Source of the DNA: Phycisphaerae bacterium
GTDB lineage: Bacteria; Planctomycetota; Phycisphaerae; UBA1845; Fen-1342
Direction of reading: 5' to 3'
NCBI GenBank assembly: GCA_030428945.1
Contig: JAUIEC010000006.1
Location: 244,526 to 308,525 of the forward strand
Length of the DNA: 64,000 nucleotides
The translations under genes were made by a program, and so were the position numbers. A model generated the notes under the pieces. The model made no database searches, had not been told where the DNA came from, and was given only the letters and a program-made list of their open reading frames with translations. Every line of letters starts with the position of its first letter. The stretch's first letter is position 1. Shown piece by piece: positions 25,455-34,279 of this stretch.

Positions 25455-26053
25455 GATTCGGTCTCCGGTGCCCGCGGCGCCGGGCGGATCAGGGCGGCCG
25501 TGATCAGGCCGATCAGCATGCTCCCGGCGGCGATGTCGACGATCGTGGCGATGGCGAATTCGAGCGGGTAGCCCCACCAGAGCGTCTCGTGCAGATAGTG
25601 GAACAGGATCACGAACCCGCCGAAGCACAGCACGAACCCGAACCGCTGTCCGAACCGCGGCAGGCTGTCCGCACAGATTGACAGCAGCCCGGCGATCATC
25701 GTGGCGGCCACGACGTGCAGCAGCAGTCCGATGATGAAGTTCCGCGGTGGCATCGGCGTCGATCCGTGCGGGTGCACGACCATCAGCGACACGTGCGGGC
25801 CGGCCTCCATCCGTTCGAAGGCGGCCTCCATCTCGGCCGCGGTGGGCGCCTGGCCGGCGGGCCCGGACGGCATCCCGGGATAGTGATAGACGCCCGACTC
25901 GGGGAACTGGCCGAGGAAGGCATCGGCGGCGGCCTGGTCCTGGGGCAGGTTGTGCAGGGCGTTGATGTGCAGCGGCAGCGCCATCCAGGAAACCACGCCC
26001 CAGCCGAACACGGCCAGGCCCGACAGGATGCCGGCCAGAAGAACTCGCCCCAT
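25451..26053 (-). CDS. Small membrane protein of unknown function
   Basis: The 200-residue protein has four hydrophobic helices: about 4-24 (VLLAGILSGLAVFGWGVVSW), 104-125 (NFIIGLLLHVVAATMIAGLL), 135-155 and 165-185. A soluble loop of about 80 residues lies between helices 1 and 2 and contains GVYHYPGMPSGP and HVSLMVVHPHGSTPMPPRN. I do not recognise a named family. The histidine- and proline-rich loop might bind metal (inference). Its stop overlaps the start of the DUF2807 lipoprotein gene by four bases, so the two products are probably made together and may act at the same membrane. Confidence 0.75.
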   Translation of the reverse strand: MGRVLLAGILSGLAVFGWGVVSWMALPLHINALHNLPQDQAAADAFLGQFPESGVYHYPGMPSGPAGQAPTAAEMEAAFERMEAGPHVSLMVVHPHGSTPMPPRNFIIGLLLHVVAATMIAGLLSICADSLPRFGQRFGFVLCFGGFVILFHYLHETLWWGYPLEFAIATIVDIAAGSMLIGLITAALIRPAPRAPETES

Positions 26054-26213
26054 GTGACACGTCCTCGCAAGACAGGTGGCAGGCAGTGTAACCGATGGGC
26101 GGCTTCGCGTTCAGGCCGCGGGGCGGGTGACCTGCTCACGGAAAAACGGAACCGTGCTCCGCATCGGCGGCCGCGGCGGCTACTCTTTTTCGAGAGCTGC
26201 ACCGGGGAAACGC

Positions 26214-27848
26214 ATGCGACCTGTTCCGTTCCTGTCCGCGCTGATCGCGGCCGCGCTGCTTCCGGCGGCGATCGGCGAGACGCTGACCTACACGATCGAG
26301 CCGGATTTCTCCCGGCACGTGGTGCACGTCGAGTTGCGCTGGGAGACGTCGGGTTCGCGCACGCGCAGCGCCCTGGGCGTCTCGCGTTCGTGGGGTCGCG
26401 TGCGGAGCGTGGTGGCGCTGCTGCAGGAGCTGCGTTTCGGCGGGGGCGTGCCGCAGCAGGACGGGCAGACCTGGTACGTCTCGCACAGTCCCGGGGCGTT
26501 GCTGACGGCGCGCTACACGGTTGACGCCGGGCATCGCCGGTTCGACGACTGGGACCTGACGCATCACCCGATCGTGACCGACACCTTCTTTCACGCGATG
26601 GGCAACGCCTTCCTGATGGTGCCGCGAAAACTGGCGAACTCGCCCGAGGCGTTCGAGACGATCCTGCGCTGGAAGCTGCCGGCCGGCCGCGAGGCGATCT
26701 GTTCGTGGGGCGGCGGGCGGCATGTCGGCGCCCGGATCAACGCCGACGACCTGCGGCACTCGGTCTACCTGGCGGGCGACTTCACGACCCGCGCGGTGGC
26801 CCGGGGCGAACGGACCGTGACGGTCGCCCTGGTCGATGCCTTCCGGTTCGAGCCCGAGCAGTTCCTGGCCCGCACGAAGCGAATCATCGACGCCGAGTGC
26901 ACCTTCATGCTGGATGACGCGTTCCCCGATTTCCTGGTCACGGCGATTCCCGTCGGGCCGCCGGTTTCGAACGGCGCGTCGCGCCTGGCCGGCACCGGGC
27001 TGTACAACAGCTTCGCGCTGTTCATGGCGCCGCGCAGCGAACTGAACGATGCGTTCGAGCACCTGTTCGCGCACGAGTTGTTCCATTACTGGAACGGGCG
27101 GATCCTGCCGGCCAAACAGCCCGAACGTCTCGCGTTCTGGTTCGTCGAGGGCTTCACCGATTACTTCGCCCTGCGGGCCCTGCACGACGGCGGCGTCTGG
27201 GACGATGCGACCTACCTCAAGTGGATCAACAAGCACATTCGCGAATACGCCCGCAACCCGGCCATGCACGCGACCAATGAACAGATCGAGCGCGGCTTCT
27301 GGTCGCAGCGCGATACCGTCGGCGAGGTCGCCTACCAGCGGGGCCTGCTGCTGGGCCTGCGATGGCACGCCCTGGCGAAAGAGAACGGGCAGCGGACCGG
27401 GCTCGACGCCTGGATGATCGGCCTGGTCGATCGCGGACGCGACGGGTTCGAGATCGGCAACGCCGAGATCCGCGGCATCGGCATCCGTGAACTCGGCCGG
27501 TGGTTCGGGCCGGAGTTCGACCGCTATGTCGTACGGGCCGAACAGGTCACGCTGCCGCCCGATGCGCTCGGGCCCGGATTCGTCGGCCGACAGGATGACA
27601 CCTACGCGTTCGCGCTCGGTTTCGATCGCGAGGCGACGCTGCGCGACAAGCAGATCCGCGGCCTGGTCGCGGGTTCGGCGGCCGCCCGGGCCGGCTTGCG
27701 GAACGGTGATCGCCTGGTCGGCCTGCAGGTGCAGCCCGATCCGGGCGTGAAGGCCCGCGCGACGGTGCTCCGCGACGGACGCCGCAAGCAGATCAGCTTC
27801 TACCCGCGCGGCGAGAAGCTCTCGGTGATGCAGTTCCGGAAACGCTGA
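26214..27848 (+). CDS. Secreted M61-like zinc peptidase with PDZ domain
   Basis: The 544-residue product starts with a signal peptide (MRPVPFLSALIAAALLPAAIG). An N-terminal beta domain follows, then a thermolysin-like domain with the zinc motif HELFHYWNG (about residue 287) and the downstream glutamate in FWFVEGFTDYFALRA (about 311). VAYQRGLLLGLRWHAL is the helix usual after the metal site. A C-terminal PDZ domain runs from about 460 (IRGLVAGSAAARAGLRNGDR). This order matches glycyl aminopeptidase-like M61 proteins. All metal ligands are present, so it should be active on peptides outside the cytoplasm. ATG 26214 follows GGGGA at a suitable distance; the open frame starts earlier but without a signal sequence. 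Confidence 0.88.
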   Translation: MRPVPFLSALIAAALLPAAIGETLTYTIEPDFSRHVVHVELRWETSGSRTRSALGVSRSWGRVRSVVALLQELRFGGGVPQQDGQTWYVSHSPGALLTARYTVDAGHRRFDDWDLTHHPIVTDTFFHAMGNAFLMVPRKLANSPEAFETILRWKLPAGREAICSWGGGRHVGARINADDLRHSVYLAGDFTTRAVARGERTVTVALVDAFRFEPEQFLARTKRIIDAECTFMLDDAFPDFLVTAIPVGPPVSNGASRLAGTGLYNSFALFMAPRSELNDAFEHLFAHELFHYWNGRILPAKQPERLAFWFVEGFTDYFALRALHDGGVWDDATYLKWINKHIREYARNPAMHATNEQIERGFWSQRDTVGEVAYQRGLLLGLRWHALAKENGQRTGLDAWMIGLVDRGRDGFEIGNAEIRGIGIRELGRWFGPEFDRYVVRAEQVTLPPDALGPGFVGRQDDTYAFALGFDREATLRDKQIRGLVAGSAAARAGLRNGDRLVGLQVQPDPGVKARATVLRDGRRKQISFYPRGEKLSVMQFRKR

Positions 27849-28027
27849 GGCGGTGTGCCGCTTCCTCCGGGGCCGGCTTCGGCCCCTCCCTCGCGAAAGG
27901 GGCCGAAGGTTGCTCGGGTCACCAACCATCTCCGGGAGGGATGTGGTTGGATGCGGCGCAGGGCGTCGCACTCGCTGGCGATGACTCGAGCGGGATCGGG
28001 GCCGGCCTGGTCTCCTCGGAGGAAGCA

Positions 28028-28082
28028 GAAAACAAAAGGCGGGCGGTCACCGCCTGGGAGCGAAATTGGCGGGACCGCCCGC
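28028..28082 (-). terminator. Intrinsic terminator of the TPR protein gene
   Basis: On the minus strand, GCGGGCGGT and ACCGCCCGC (28082-28074 and 28047-28039) form a perfect 9-bp stem, followed by a T-rich run (CTTTTGTTTTCTG, 28038-28026). It lies 15 bases after the stop of the gene at 28097. The rest of the convergent gap (27849-28027) contains another small hairpin (GGGCCGGCTTCGGCCC near 27880) that could serve the M61 gene. Confidence 0.7.
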
Positions 28083-28096
28083 TGCTGGATGGCTCA

Positions 28097-29041
28097 TCAG
28101 TGCGAAGCCTGGGCCGCGGCGCCGCCGCTCGTGCCGCCGGAGGGGGCCACGCGGGCCCGGACGTAGCGGCCGTGGTACTCACGCTGCCAGGTCTTTCCAT
28201 CGTCGGCCGAGACGGCCCAGTCCATCTCGAAGCTGCCCTGCGAGATGTTCGAGAAGATCGTGCGGCCGATCATGTTCGGGCGGTCGCGCAGGACCTTCTG
28301 CACGAGCACCATCCGCCCGTGGTCGAGTCCGCCGACCAGCACGTCGTGGTGTCCGCGGTTGCTGACCCAGGTCCACTTCCAGACCTTGAGGGTCGGGACG
28401 TAGGTGATCAGGCTGGCGAAGTTCGGGCCGTTGATCTGCAGCACGCGGTTGTCGAGGATCTGCCCGGCCGTCACCCGGTGCTGTCCGTTGGTGGACTGCA
28501 CGTCCCAGGTGCCGGCGAAGAAGTCGAACCGTCGCTCGGGCGGCAGGCTGGCGAGATCGATCAGGTCGCCGACCGGTTCGGCCGCCTTGCGCAGTCCGGC
28601 CAGGATTGCCTTGAACTCGGCATGGTCCCGCAGGCTGTCGAAGTCTCCGTCGCCCTCGACCTGTTCGAGGTTGCCGAAGCCGCCGGCGATCGCTTTCTTC
28701 AGGGCGGCGATGGCCTGGTCCTCGTGCCCCAGCAGGGCGTGGGCGCAGGCGATGTTGTAGGTCGCGATCGGACGGAAGTTGTCGAAGGTCGCCGCCCGCT
28801 GGTGCAGCTTGAGGGCCGCCTTGATGTCGCCGCTGGCATGCGTCGCGTACGCCAGGTAGAAGACCGCCTGCCCGTTGTCGGGCTCGGCCTCGACGACCCG
28901 CTTCAGCAGCGGCAGGGCCTCGTCCCACTCCTGGGCCTGGATGTGCGGGGCAATGTCGGCCATCGTCGGCGTGTCGTCCGCGGCGGCGCTTGAGGCAGCG
29001 AGCAGCGTGGCAGCGGTCAGCAGAATGGTGAGTGTCCGCAT
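28097..29041 (-). CDS. Exported TPR protein with C-terminal beta-barrel-like domain
   Basis: The 314-residue protein has a signal peptide (MRTLTILLTAATLLAASSAAA). About three TPR-like repeats follow (EWDEALPLLKRVVEAEPDN, AVFYLAYATHASGDIKAALK, HALLGHEDQAIAALKKAIAG). From about residue 165 there is a beta-rich domain starting RRFDFFAGTWDVQSTNG and ending in MDWAVSADDGKTWQREYHGR. The FxxGxWxV opening resembles DUF1579-like and lipocalin-like domains; I give this as a resemblance only. ATG 29041 has AGGAGG 8 bases upstream. The gene lies alone on its strand, with a clear terminator behind it. It may bind a ligand and protein partners in the periplasm; function unknown. Confidence 0.78.
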   Translation of the reverse strand: MRTLTILLTAATLLAASSAAADDTPTMADIAPHIQAQEWDEALPLLKRVVEAEPDNGQAVFYLAYATHASGDIKAALKLHQRAATFDNFRPIATYNIACAHALLGHEDQAIAALKKAIAGGFGNLEQVEGDGDFDSLRDHAEFKAILAGLRKAAEPVGDLIDLASLPPERRFDFFAGTWDVQSTNGQHRVTAGQILDNRVLQINGPNFASLITYVPTLKVWKWTWVSNRGHHDVLVGGLDHGRMVLVQKVLRDRPNMIGRTIFSNISQGSFEMDWAVSADDGKTWQREYHGRYVRARVAPSGGTSGGAAAQASH

Positions 29042-29260
29042 GGGAGGAGCCTCCTGGCTGGCATCGCGCGGGCCGGCGCGCTGGCGAGCGGTGTTTGACG
29101 ACTGGGATGTTCCCGATTCCCAGGGGGCTCCGCGGATTCGGCCGCCCGGACCCGACAGGAAATTCCGGGGCGTCCGCCCGCCGGGCCGTCGCCACCCCCG
29201 CGCAGGTCTTCGCCCGGGTAGAATCCCGGCTTGTCCCCATTCCGCTGCGGAGGGCCGGTC

Positions 29261-31600
29261 GTGTTGCGTCAAATGATTCTGTTGGCCGTACTTGCGAGTG
29301 CGGCCCCGGCCGTGGCGCAGGATGCGGTCGAGGCCGTCGCCGGGCCGCCGGCGGTGCTGATGTTCGAGATTCGCGATGCGCACGGGCACCCGATCCCGGC
29401 CCGGCTGACGTTCGTCGGTGGGGCGGAGCGTTCGGGGCCGCTGCTGGCGGACACGCAGGTGGCACCGCGCGACCTGGCGATCCGCGGGAACGTGGTCTAC
29501 ACGCGGACCGGGCAGGGGCGGATCGAGGTTCCGCCCGGCAACTACGAAATCATCGCCAGTCGCGGGATCGAGTACGACATCACCAGCCTGCCGGTCCGGC
29601 TGTCCCCGGGCAAGACGACGTTGTTCTCGGCGGTGCTGACGCGGCAGGTGGACACGTCCGGGTGGGTCAGCGGCGATTTCCATCTGCACACGCTGACGCA
29701 CTCGGGACACGGCGACGCCAACATGAACGAGCGGATCATCTCGCTGGCGGGCGAGGGGGTCGAGTTCGCGGTCGCGACCGATCACAACCACAACACGGAC
29801 TACGACCCGGTGATCGCGGACCTGGACCTGAAGGCTGAGATCCGCGCGGTGGTCGGCAACGAAGTCTCCACCCCGATCGGGCACTTCAACACGTTTCCGC
29901 TGGATCCGGCCCGCGCGCCCGTACCGGCGGATCTGACCGATGCGGCCCCGCTGTTCAGGCTGATCCGGGCCGAGACAAATGCCTTCGGCGTAGTGCCGGT
30001 CATTCAGCTCAATCATCCGCGCTGGGGCGGAATCGATTTCTTCACCAGGGTCGGCCTCGATCCGATCACCGGGCAGGCGGGCGCCGGGTATTCGCCCGAC
30101 TTCGACACGATCGAGGTGCTGAACGAGAACGAGGGCTGGGGCTACTACGACGCCGAGCGGGCCGGCGATCGGGAGGTCGGCAGCAGTCGCTACTCGGTGC
30201 TGCAGGACTGGTTCAACCTGCTGAACCGCGGGCACCGGGCGGCCGCGGTCGGCAACTCGGACAGCCATCACGTCCACGTCTGCGTGGCCGGGTATCCGCG
30301 GAACTTCGTCCGCAGCGGCAGCGATGCGCCGGGCGAGATCGACCCGGCCGAGATCGCGTCCAACCTCCGCAGGCACCAGGTCTTCACGACGAACGGTCCG
30401 TTCGTGACGTACGAGCGCCAGGGCGACGAGGTCATTGTTGATGTGCGGTCGGTGGACTGGATTGTTCCGGATCGTGTGAAGTTGATCATCAATGGTGATG
30501 TCGTGGAACAGGCGCCGCTGGCTGACGGGGCGCGGGTGCGGGCGACGCTGCGATTGCCGCCGCGGGCCGGACGCGATTACTGGATGACGGTGATCGTCGA
30601 CGGCTCGACGCCGCTGCCGGCGTGGCTGACACCGAAGGCCAAGCGCCCGCTGCTGCCGCTGGCCATCTGCAATCCGACGTGGGTCGATGCGGACGGCGAC
30701 GGGAACTGGCGCAGTCCGCTGCAGCAGGCCGTTCAGGAGGCTGCGGGTCTGCGGGACCGGCCGCGTGCGGAAGCGGAACGTGCCTTCGACGATCGCACGC
30801 CGACCGAGCGGGGTCTGCTGATGCTGGCCGCGGCTGAGGGGGACTGCCCGCACGCGGTCGGGCTGATTCGCTCGGGCCTGCGTTCGGCTGAACGGGCCAC
30901 GCAGATGCGGGCCTTCCGGGCGGCCGAGCGTCTGGCGGATGCGTCGCTGGCGGCCGACCTGGAACGGATCGAGGCGGTCGCGGGCGATGACTACCGCACG
31001 GTGGCGCTGCTGCGGGCCCGGCAGGCGTGCGCGGCGGACCCGGACTCGATGACACGCGAGTGGCTGACGTCGGCGCCGCGTTCGCTGCTGTCGCGCTATG
31101 GCGGGGAACTGGTCGGCGATCTGCCGGCGACGATCGTCCGCGCATGGCAGGTGGTCGGCTACTTCCCGAATCCGTCGCGAACGACGTTGATCGGGCGGAC
31201 CTACGGACCCGAGACCGACGCGCAGGCGACCTCGTTCATCGGCAAGGACGATGCGACGGTCGCGTGGACGGCGGTCGAGGCGGACCAGGACGGCTACCTG
31301 GACCTGAACACGCTGGAGGGGCGGTCGCGGGATTCGATCGCCTACGCCCGATGCCAGGTGCACAGCGAAAGCGCCCGGCGGGTGCCGTACGCGGTCGGCA
31401 CCGACGACGGGGCCCGGCTGTGGCTGAACGGGCGGCTGATCCACGAGGACACCGGCCGGCACGGAGCGGAGCCGTTCCAGCACATCGGCACGCTGGACCT
31501 GCGGGCGGGCTGGAACGACGTGCTGGTCAAGGTCGAGAATGCGGGCGGTGGCTTCGGCCTGTACCTGCGGGTGTTCGAGGAAGGCGTGCGTCTTCGGTAA
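29261..31600 (+). CDS. CehA/McbA-type PHP metallohydrolase, secreted
   Basis: The 779-residue protein has a signal peptide, then a beta domain, then a PHP-fold metal hydrolase from about residue 140. Metal-binding motifs are SGDFHLHTLTHSGHGD, FAVATDHNHNTDY, GNEVSTPIGHFNTF, IQLNHPRWGG and AVGNSDSHHVHVC. These match the CehA/McbA family, known for hydrolysing carbamates and probably phosphoesters. The C-terminal 250 residues are helical and then carry a PA14-like beta segment (VGTDDGARLWLNGRLIHED). The start is GTG 29261 with GGAGG 7 bases upstream; ATG 29273 is the alternative. The beta-helix gene follows after 18 bases on the same strand, so both are exported together and may act on the same polymer or envelope substrate (inference). 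Confidence 0.88.
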   Translation: MLRQMILLAVLASAAPAVAQDAVEAVAGPPAVLMFEIRDAHGHPIPARLTFVGGAERSGPLLADTQVAPRDLAIRGNVVYTRTGQGRIEVPPGNYEIIASRGIEYDITSLPVRLSPGKTTLFSAVLTRQVDTSGWVSGDFHLHTLTHSGHGDANMNERIISLAGEGVEFAVATDHNHNTDYDPVIADLDLKAEIRAVVGNEVSTPIGHFNTFPLDPARAPVPADLTDAAPLFRLIRAETNAFGVVPVIQLNHPRWGGIDFFTRVGLDPITGQAGAGYSPDFDTIEVLNENEGWGYYDAERAGDREVGSSRYSVLQDWFNLLNRGHRAAAVGNSDSHHVHVCVAGYPRNFVRSGSDAPGEIDPAEIASNLRRHQVFTTNGPFVTYERQGDEVIVDVRSVDWIVPDRVKLIINGDVVEQAPLADGARVRATLRLPPRAGRDYWMTVIVDGSTPLPAWLTPKAKRPLLPLAICNPTWVDADGDGNWRSPLQQAVQEAAGLRDRPRAEAERAFDDRTPTERGLLMLAAAEGDCPHAVGLIRSGLRSAERATQMRAFRAAERLADASLAADLERIEAVAGDDYRTVALLRARQACAADPDSMTREWLTSAPRSLLSRYGGELVGDLPATIVRAWQVVGYFPNPSRTTLIGRTYGPETDAQATSFIGKDDATVAWTAVEADQDGYLDLNTLEGRSRDSIAYARCQVHSESARRVPYAVGTDDGARLWLNGRLIHEDTGRHGAEPFQHIGTLDLRAGWNDVLVKVENAGGGFGLYLRVFEEGVRLR

Positions 31601-31618
31601 TCGCGAGGGGGAACGGAC

Positions 31619-33760
31619 ATGTTCAGCATACTGCTGCTGCTGGTTGTATTGGCGCAGGATGTTCTTCCGGTCGTTGTCGTCGACCGGGACAACGTCGAGA
31701 TTCGGCGAAGCTGCCGGCTGGAGATTCCGGGCCCGATCGTGGACGCCGACGGCAACGGCGTGATCCAGATCACCGGCGACGCGATCCTGGTCGAGGGCGG
31801 CGATCAGCACCTGCACGGCGGCATGCCGGGACAGGCCCCGGAGACGTTCGCCGGCTACGGCGTGCGGATCACCGGACGGCGGGTCGAACTGCGGAACCTG
31901 AGCGTCTCCGGCTACAAAGGCGGCATCTACGGCAGCGGCGCGCACGGCCTGCGCCTGGTCGGCTGCGACGTGTCGAACAACTTCCGCCAGCGCCTGCTGT
32001 CGACACCCGAGGCCGAGAACCTGGCCGACTGGCTCTACCCGCACGACAACGACGCGAACGAGTGGCTGCATAAATGGGGGGCCGGGATCTACCTCGAGGA
32101 CAGCCGCAAGGTCGAGGTTCGCAACTGCTATGCCCGCCGCGGACAGAACGGCCTCTGCCTGCGGGCGGTGCACGAGAGCCGCATCTACGACAACGACTTC
32201 AGCTTCCTGTCGGGCTGGGGCGTGGCGCTGTACCGCAGCAGCGACAACCTGATCAGCCACAACGCGCTGGACTTCTGCATTCGCGGGTACTCCGACGGGG
32301 TCTACTCGCGCGGACAGGACTCGGCCGGGATCCTGCTGTTCGAGCAGTGCAGCAACAACGTGATCGGCTACAACTCGGCCACGCACGGCGGCGACGGCTT
32401 CTTCGGATTCGGCGGCAGGAGCGCGCTCGAGGGTGACGACGCGGGCCCCGGCGTGGGCTGCAACGGCAACCGGATCTTCGGGAATGACTTTTCCGACTCG
32501 GCCGCGAACGCGATCGAGATCACCTTCTCGTTCGACAACGTGATGGTCGGGAACCGGCTGAACCGCGGCAACTACGGAATCTGGGGCGGGTACTCGACGC
32601 GCGGGCTGGCGATCAGCAACGAGATCGAGGAGAACCGGATTGCCGGGATCGCGGTCGAGCACGGACACGCCTGGCAGATTCGCCGCAATCGGTTCAGCGG
32701 GAACCGGCGCGGCGTGCAACTGTGGTGGGATGACGACCGCGACCTGCTCGCCAAGCCGTGGAGCAGGGTCAACCCGACCGACTGCAGCGATCACCTGCTG
32801 GTCGAGAACCTGTTCGAGCGCGACCGCGTCGGGATCGAACTGCGTGGCGGGGCGACCGCCAGCGGGCGGGGCGACCGCTTTGTCGAGGTCCCCGCCGAGC
32901 GCGACGTCGACACGGCTTCCGCGTGGCGGGCGGCCGAGGAGGTGCCGGCCGTGGCGCCGCATCTGCCGCAGGTTCCGGGCGGGCAGCGTCCGGTCGGGGC
33001 CCGCGATCACCTCCGCGGACGCGCGCGGATCATCATGACGCCCTACGGACCGTACGACTACAGCGGGCCGTTCGCGCGCCGCCTGGTGCGGGCGGACGGC
33101 ACGCACCGGATCGAAGTGTTCGGCGACGCCCGGCCCGACGAACTGCGGGTGACCGGGGCGGAGGTCGAGGTGATCAGCCAGGCCGGCGACGACGATGCCC
33201 GGCCGGGGCTCGTGATCCGGCCGAAGCGGGCCGGGGTGCTGGCGCCGTACGACGTGCGCTTCTCGCTCGGCACGGACGGCTATGTGTTCGAGGGCCTGGT
33301 CGGGGGCGGGGTCTGGCGGGGGCGCAGTTTCGCGAGCCCGGTTGACCCGCGGGAGGATTTCGAGGGCTGGCGGGCGGCCGGCGCGGGCGGCGTGACCTGG
33401 GAGGCGGTGGTGCTGTCGCTTCCGTTCGGTAGCGGCGGTCCGAGCGACCTGGCGACGATGCCGGAAGCGGTCAGGGAGGCGGGCCTGCCGCGTGACGGGT
33501 TCGGGACGCTGGCGGAGACGACGGTGACGGTTCCGCCCGGCGACTGGATCGTCCGCTCGGTCAGCGACGACGGCGTGCGGGTCTGGGTTGATGATGAACT
33601 GGTGATCGACAACTGGACGCACCACGGGCCGACCACCGACGAGGCCCGCCTGGCGCGGCCGAACGGTGGCACCCTGCGTCTGCGGGTGGCGCATTTCGAA
33701 CTGGACGGCTTCGCGGTCCTGAAGGTGGCGCTGCATCCGGCGAAGGCGAAACAGGATTGA
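31619..33760 (+). CDS. Secreted right-handed parallel beta-helix protein
   Basis: The 713-residue protein has an N-terminal signal (MFSILLLLVVLAQDVLP). From about residue 50 to 420 there is a series of beta-helix coils with the pattern NxxxxNxxxGIxLxxS (for example AHGLRLVGCDVSNN, ESRIYDNDFSFLSGWGVALY, GLAISNEIEENRIAGIAVEH). This fold is used by polysaccharide lyases and by carbohydrate-binding or structural proteins. A beta-rich part follows, and at the C-terminus a PA14-like segment (IVRSVSDDGVRVWVDDELVI) akin to that of the preceding PHP protein. No catalytic residues could be named with confidence. It is the second gene of a two-gene operon with the PHP hydrolase. Confidence 0.85.
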   Translation: MFSILLLLVVLAQDVLPVVVVDRDNVEIRRSCRLEIPGPIVDADGNGVIQITGDAILVEGGDQHLHGGMPGQAPETFAGYGVRITGRRVELRNLSVSGYKGGIYGSGAHGLRLVGCDVSNNFRQRLLSTPEAENLADWLYPHDNDANEWLHKWGAGIYLEDSRKVEVRNCYARRGQNGLCLRAVHESRIYDNDFSFLSGWGVALYRSSDNLISHNALDFCIRGYSDGVYSRGQDSAGILLFEQCSNNVIGYNSATHGGDGFFGFGGRSALEGDDAGPGVGCNGNRIFGNDFSDSAANAIEITFSFDNVMVGNRLNRGNYGIWGGYSTRGLAISNEIEENRIAGIAVEHGHAWQIRRNRFSGNRRGVQLWWDDDRDLLAKPWSRVNPTDCSDHLLVENLFERDRVGIELRGGATASGRGDRFVEVPAERDVDTASAWRAAEEVPAVAPHLPQVPGGQRPVGARDHLRGRARIIMTPYGPYDYSGPFARRLVRADGTHRIEVFGDARPDELRVTGAEVEVISQAGDDDARPGLVIRPKRAGVLAPYDVRFSLGTDGYVFEGLVGGGVWRGRSFASPVDPREDFEGWRAAGAGGVTWEAVVLSLPFGSGGPSDLATMPEAVREAGLPRDGFGTLAETTVTVPPGDWIVRSVSDDGVRVWVDDELVIDNWTHHGPTTDEARLARPNGGTLRLRVAHFELDGFAVLKVALHPAKAKQD

Positions 33761-33780
33761 GCGCGGCAGCGCGGCGCGGG

Positions 33781-33810
33781 TTGTTGGCGTTCCGGGTAAG
33801 CCACTACACT
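33781..33810 (+). promoter_or_regulatory. Possible promoter before the small membrane protein/ribF genes
   Basis: TTGTTG (33781-33786) and TACACT (33805-33810) are separated by 18 bases and lie 38 bases before the GTG start at 33848. Both hexamers are imperfect, so this is a tentative call. Confidence 0.35.
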
Positions 33811-33847
33811 GACCGATGGTGTCTGAACCGCCAGGGGTGTCGCATAC

Positions 33848-34279
33848 GTGACTGCTGAGACCAATGCTCTGAACGTCCAGGTGCAACGGCGCGTGCGCCG
33901 GGCGCGGAACGCGCGACTGCTGCGCGGCGTGCTGGTGACGCTGCTGATTACCGTGGCGATGGTCATGCTGGCGATCAGCAACCGCGACCAGCAGGAATTC
34001 AAGGCCTCGCGCAAGGCGATGGAGCGGGTTGCCACCCTGATCGTGGAACAGCCCGAACGGGTCCGCCTGCCGAGTTCCAAGTGGATCGTCAACCGGGGCT
34101 TCGCCGAACTGGCCGCCGAGCGCGGCGAAGCGGGCGTCTGTGCCGGACCGGTCGACCTGTTCCTCTGGCCGGACGGCTGGCACGTGCTGGTCTACCGGGC
34201 GGGCAAGTACGAGGTCACCTGGATGGACTGGCGCGCGTTTCGCGAGCGCGGTTCGGCCCTGGGTCTGACGTCGCCGTGA
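33848..34279 (+). CDS. Hypothetical single-pass membrane protein
   Basis: The 143-residue protein has a basic N-terminus (RRVRRARNARLLRG) and one membrane helix (VLVTLLITVAMVMLAIS, about residues 28-45), so the N-terminus should be cytoplasmic. The outer part is a small domain with RLPSSKWIVNRGFAEL and VDLFLWPDGWHVLVYRAGKYE. I do not recognise the family. The start is GTG 33848. The stop overlaps the GTG start proposed for ribF by four bases, so it is probably translated in the same operon. Confidence 0.7.
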   Translation: MTAETNALNVQVQRRVRRARNARLLRGVLVTLLITVAMVMLAISNRDQQEFKASRKAMERVATLIVEQPERVRLPSSKWIVNRGFAELAAERGEAGVCAGPVDLFLWPDGWHVLVYRAGKYEVTWMDWRAFRERGSALGLTSP

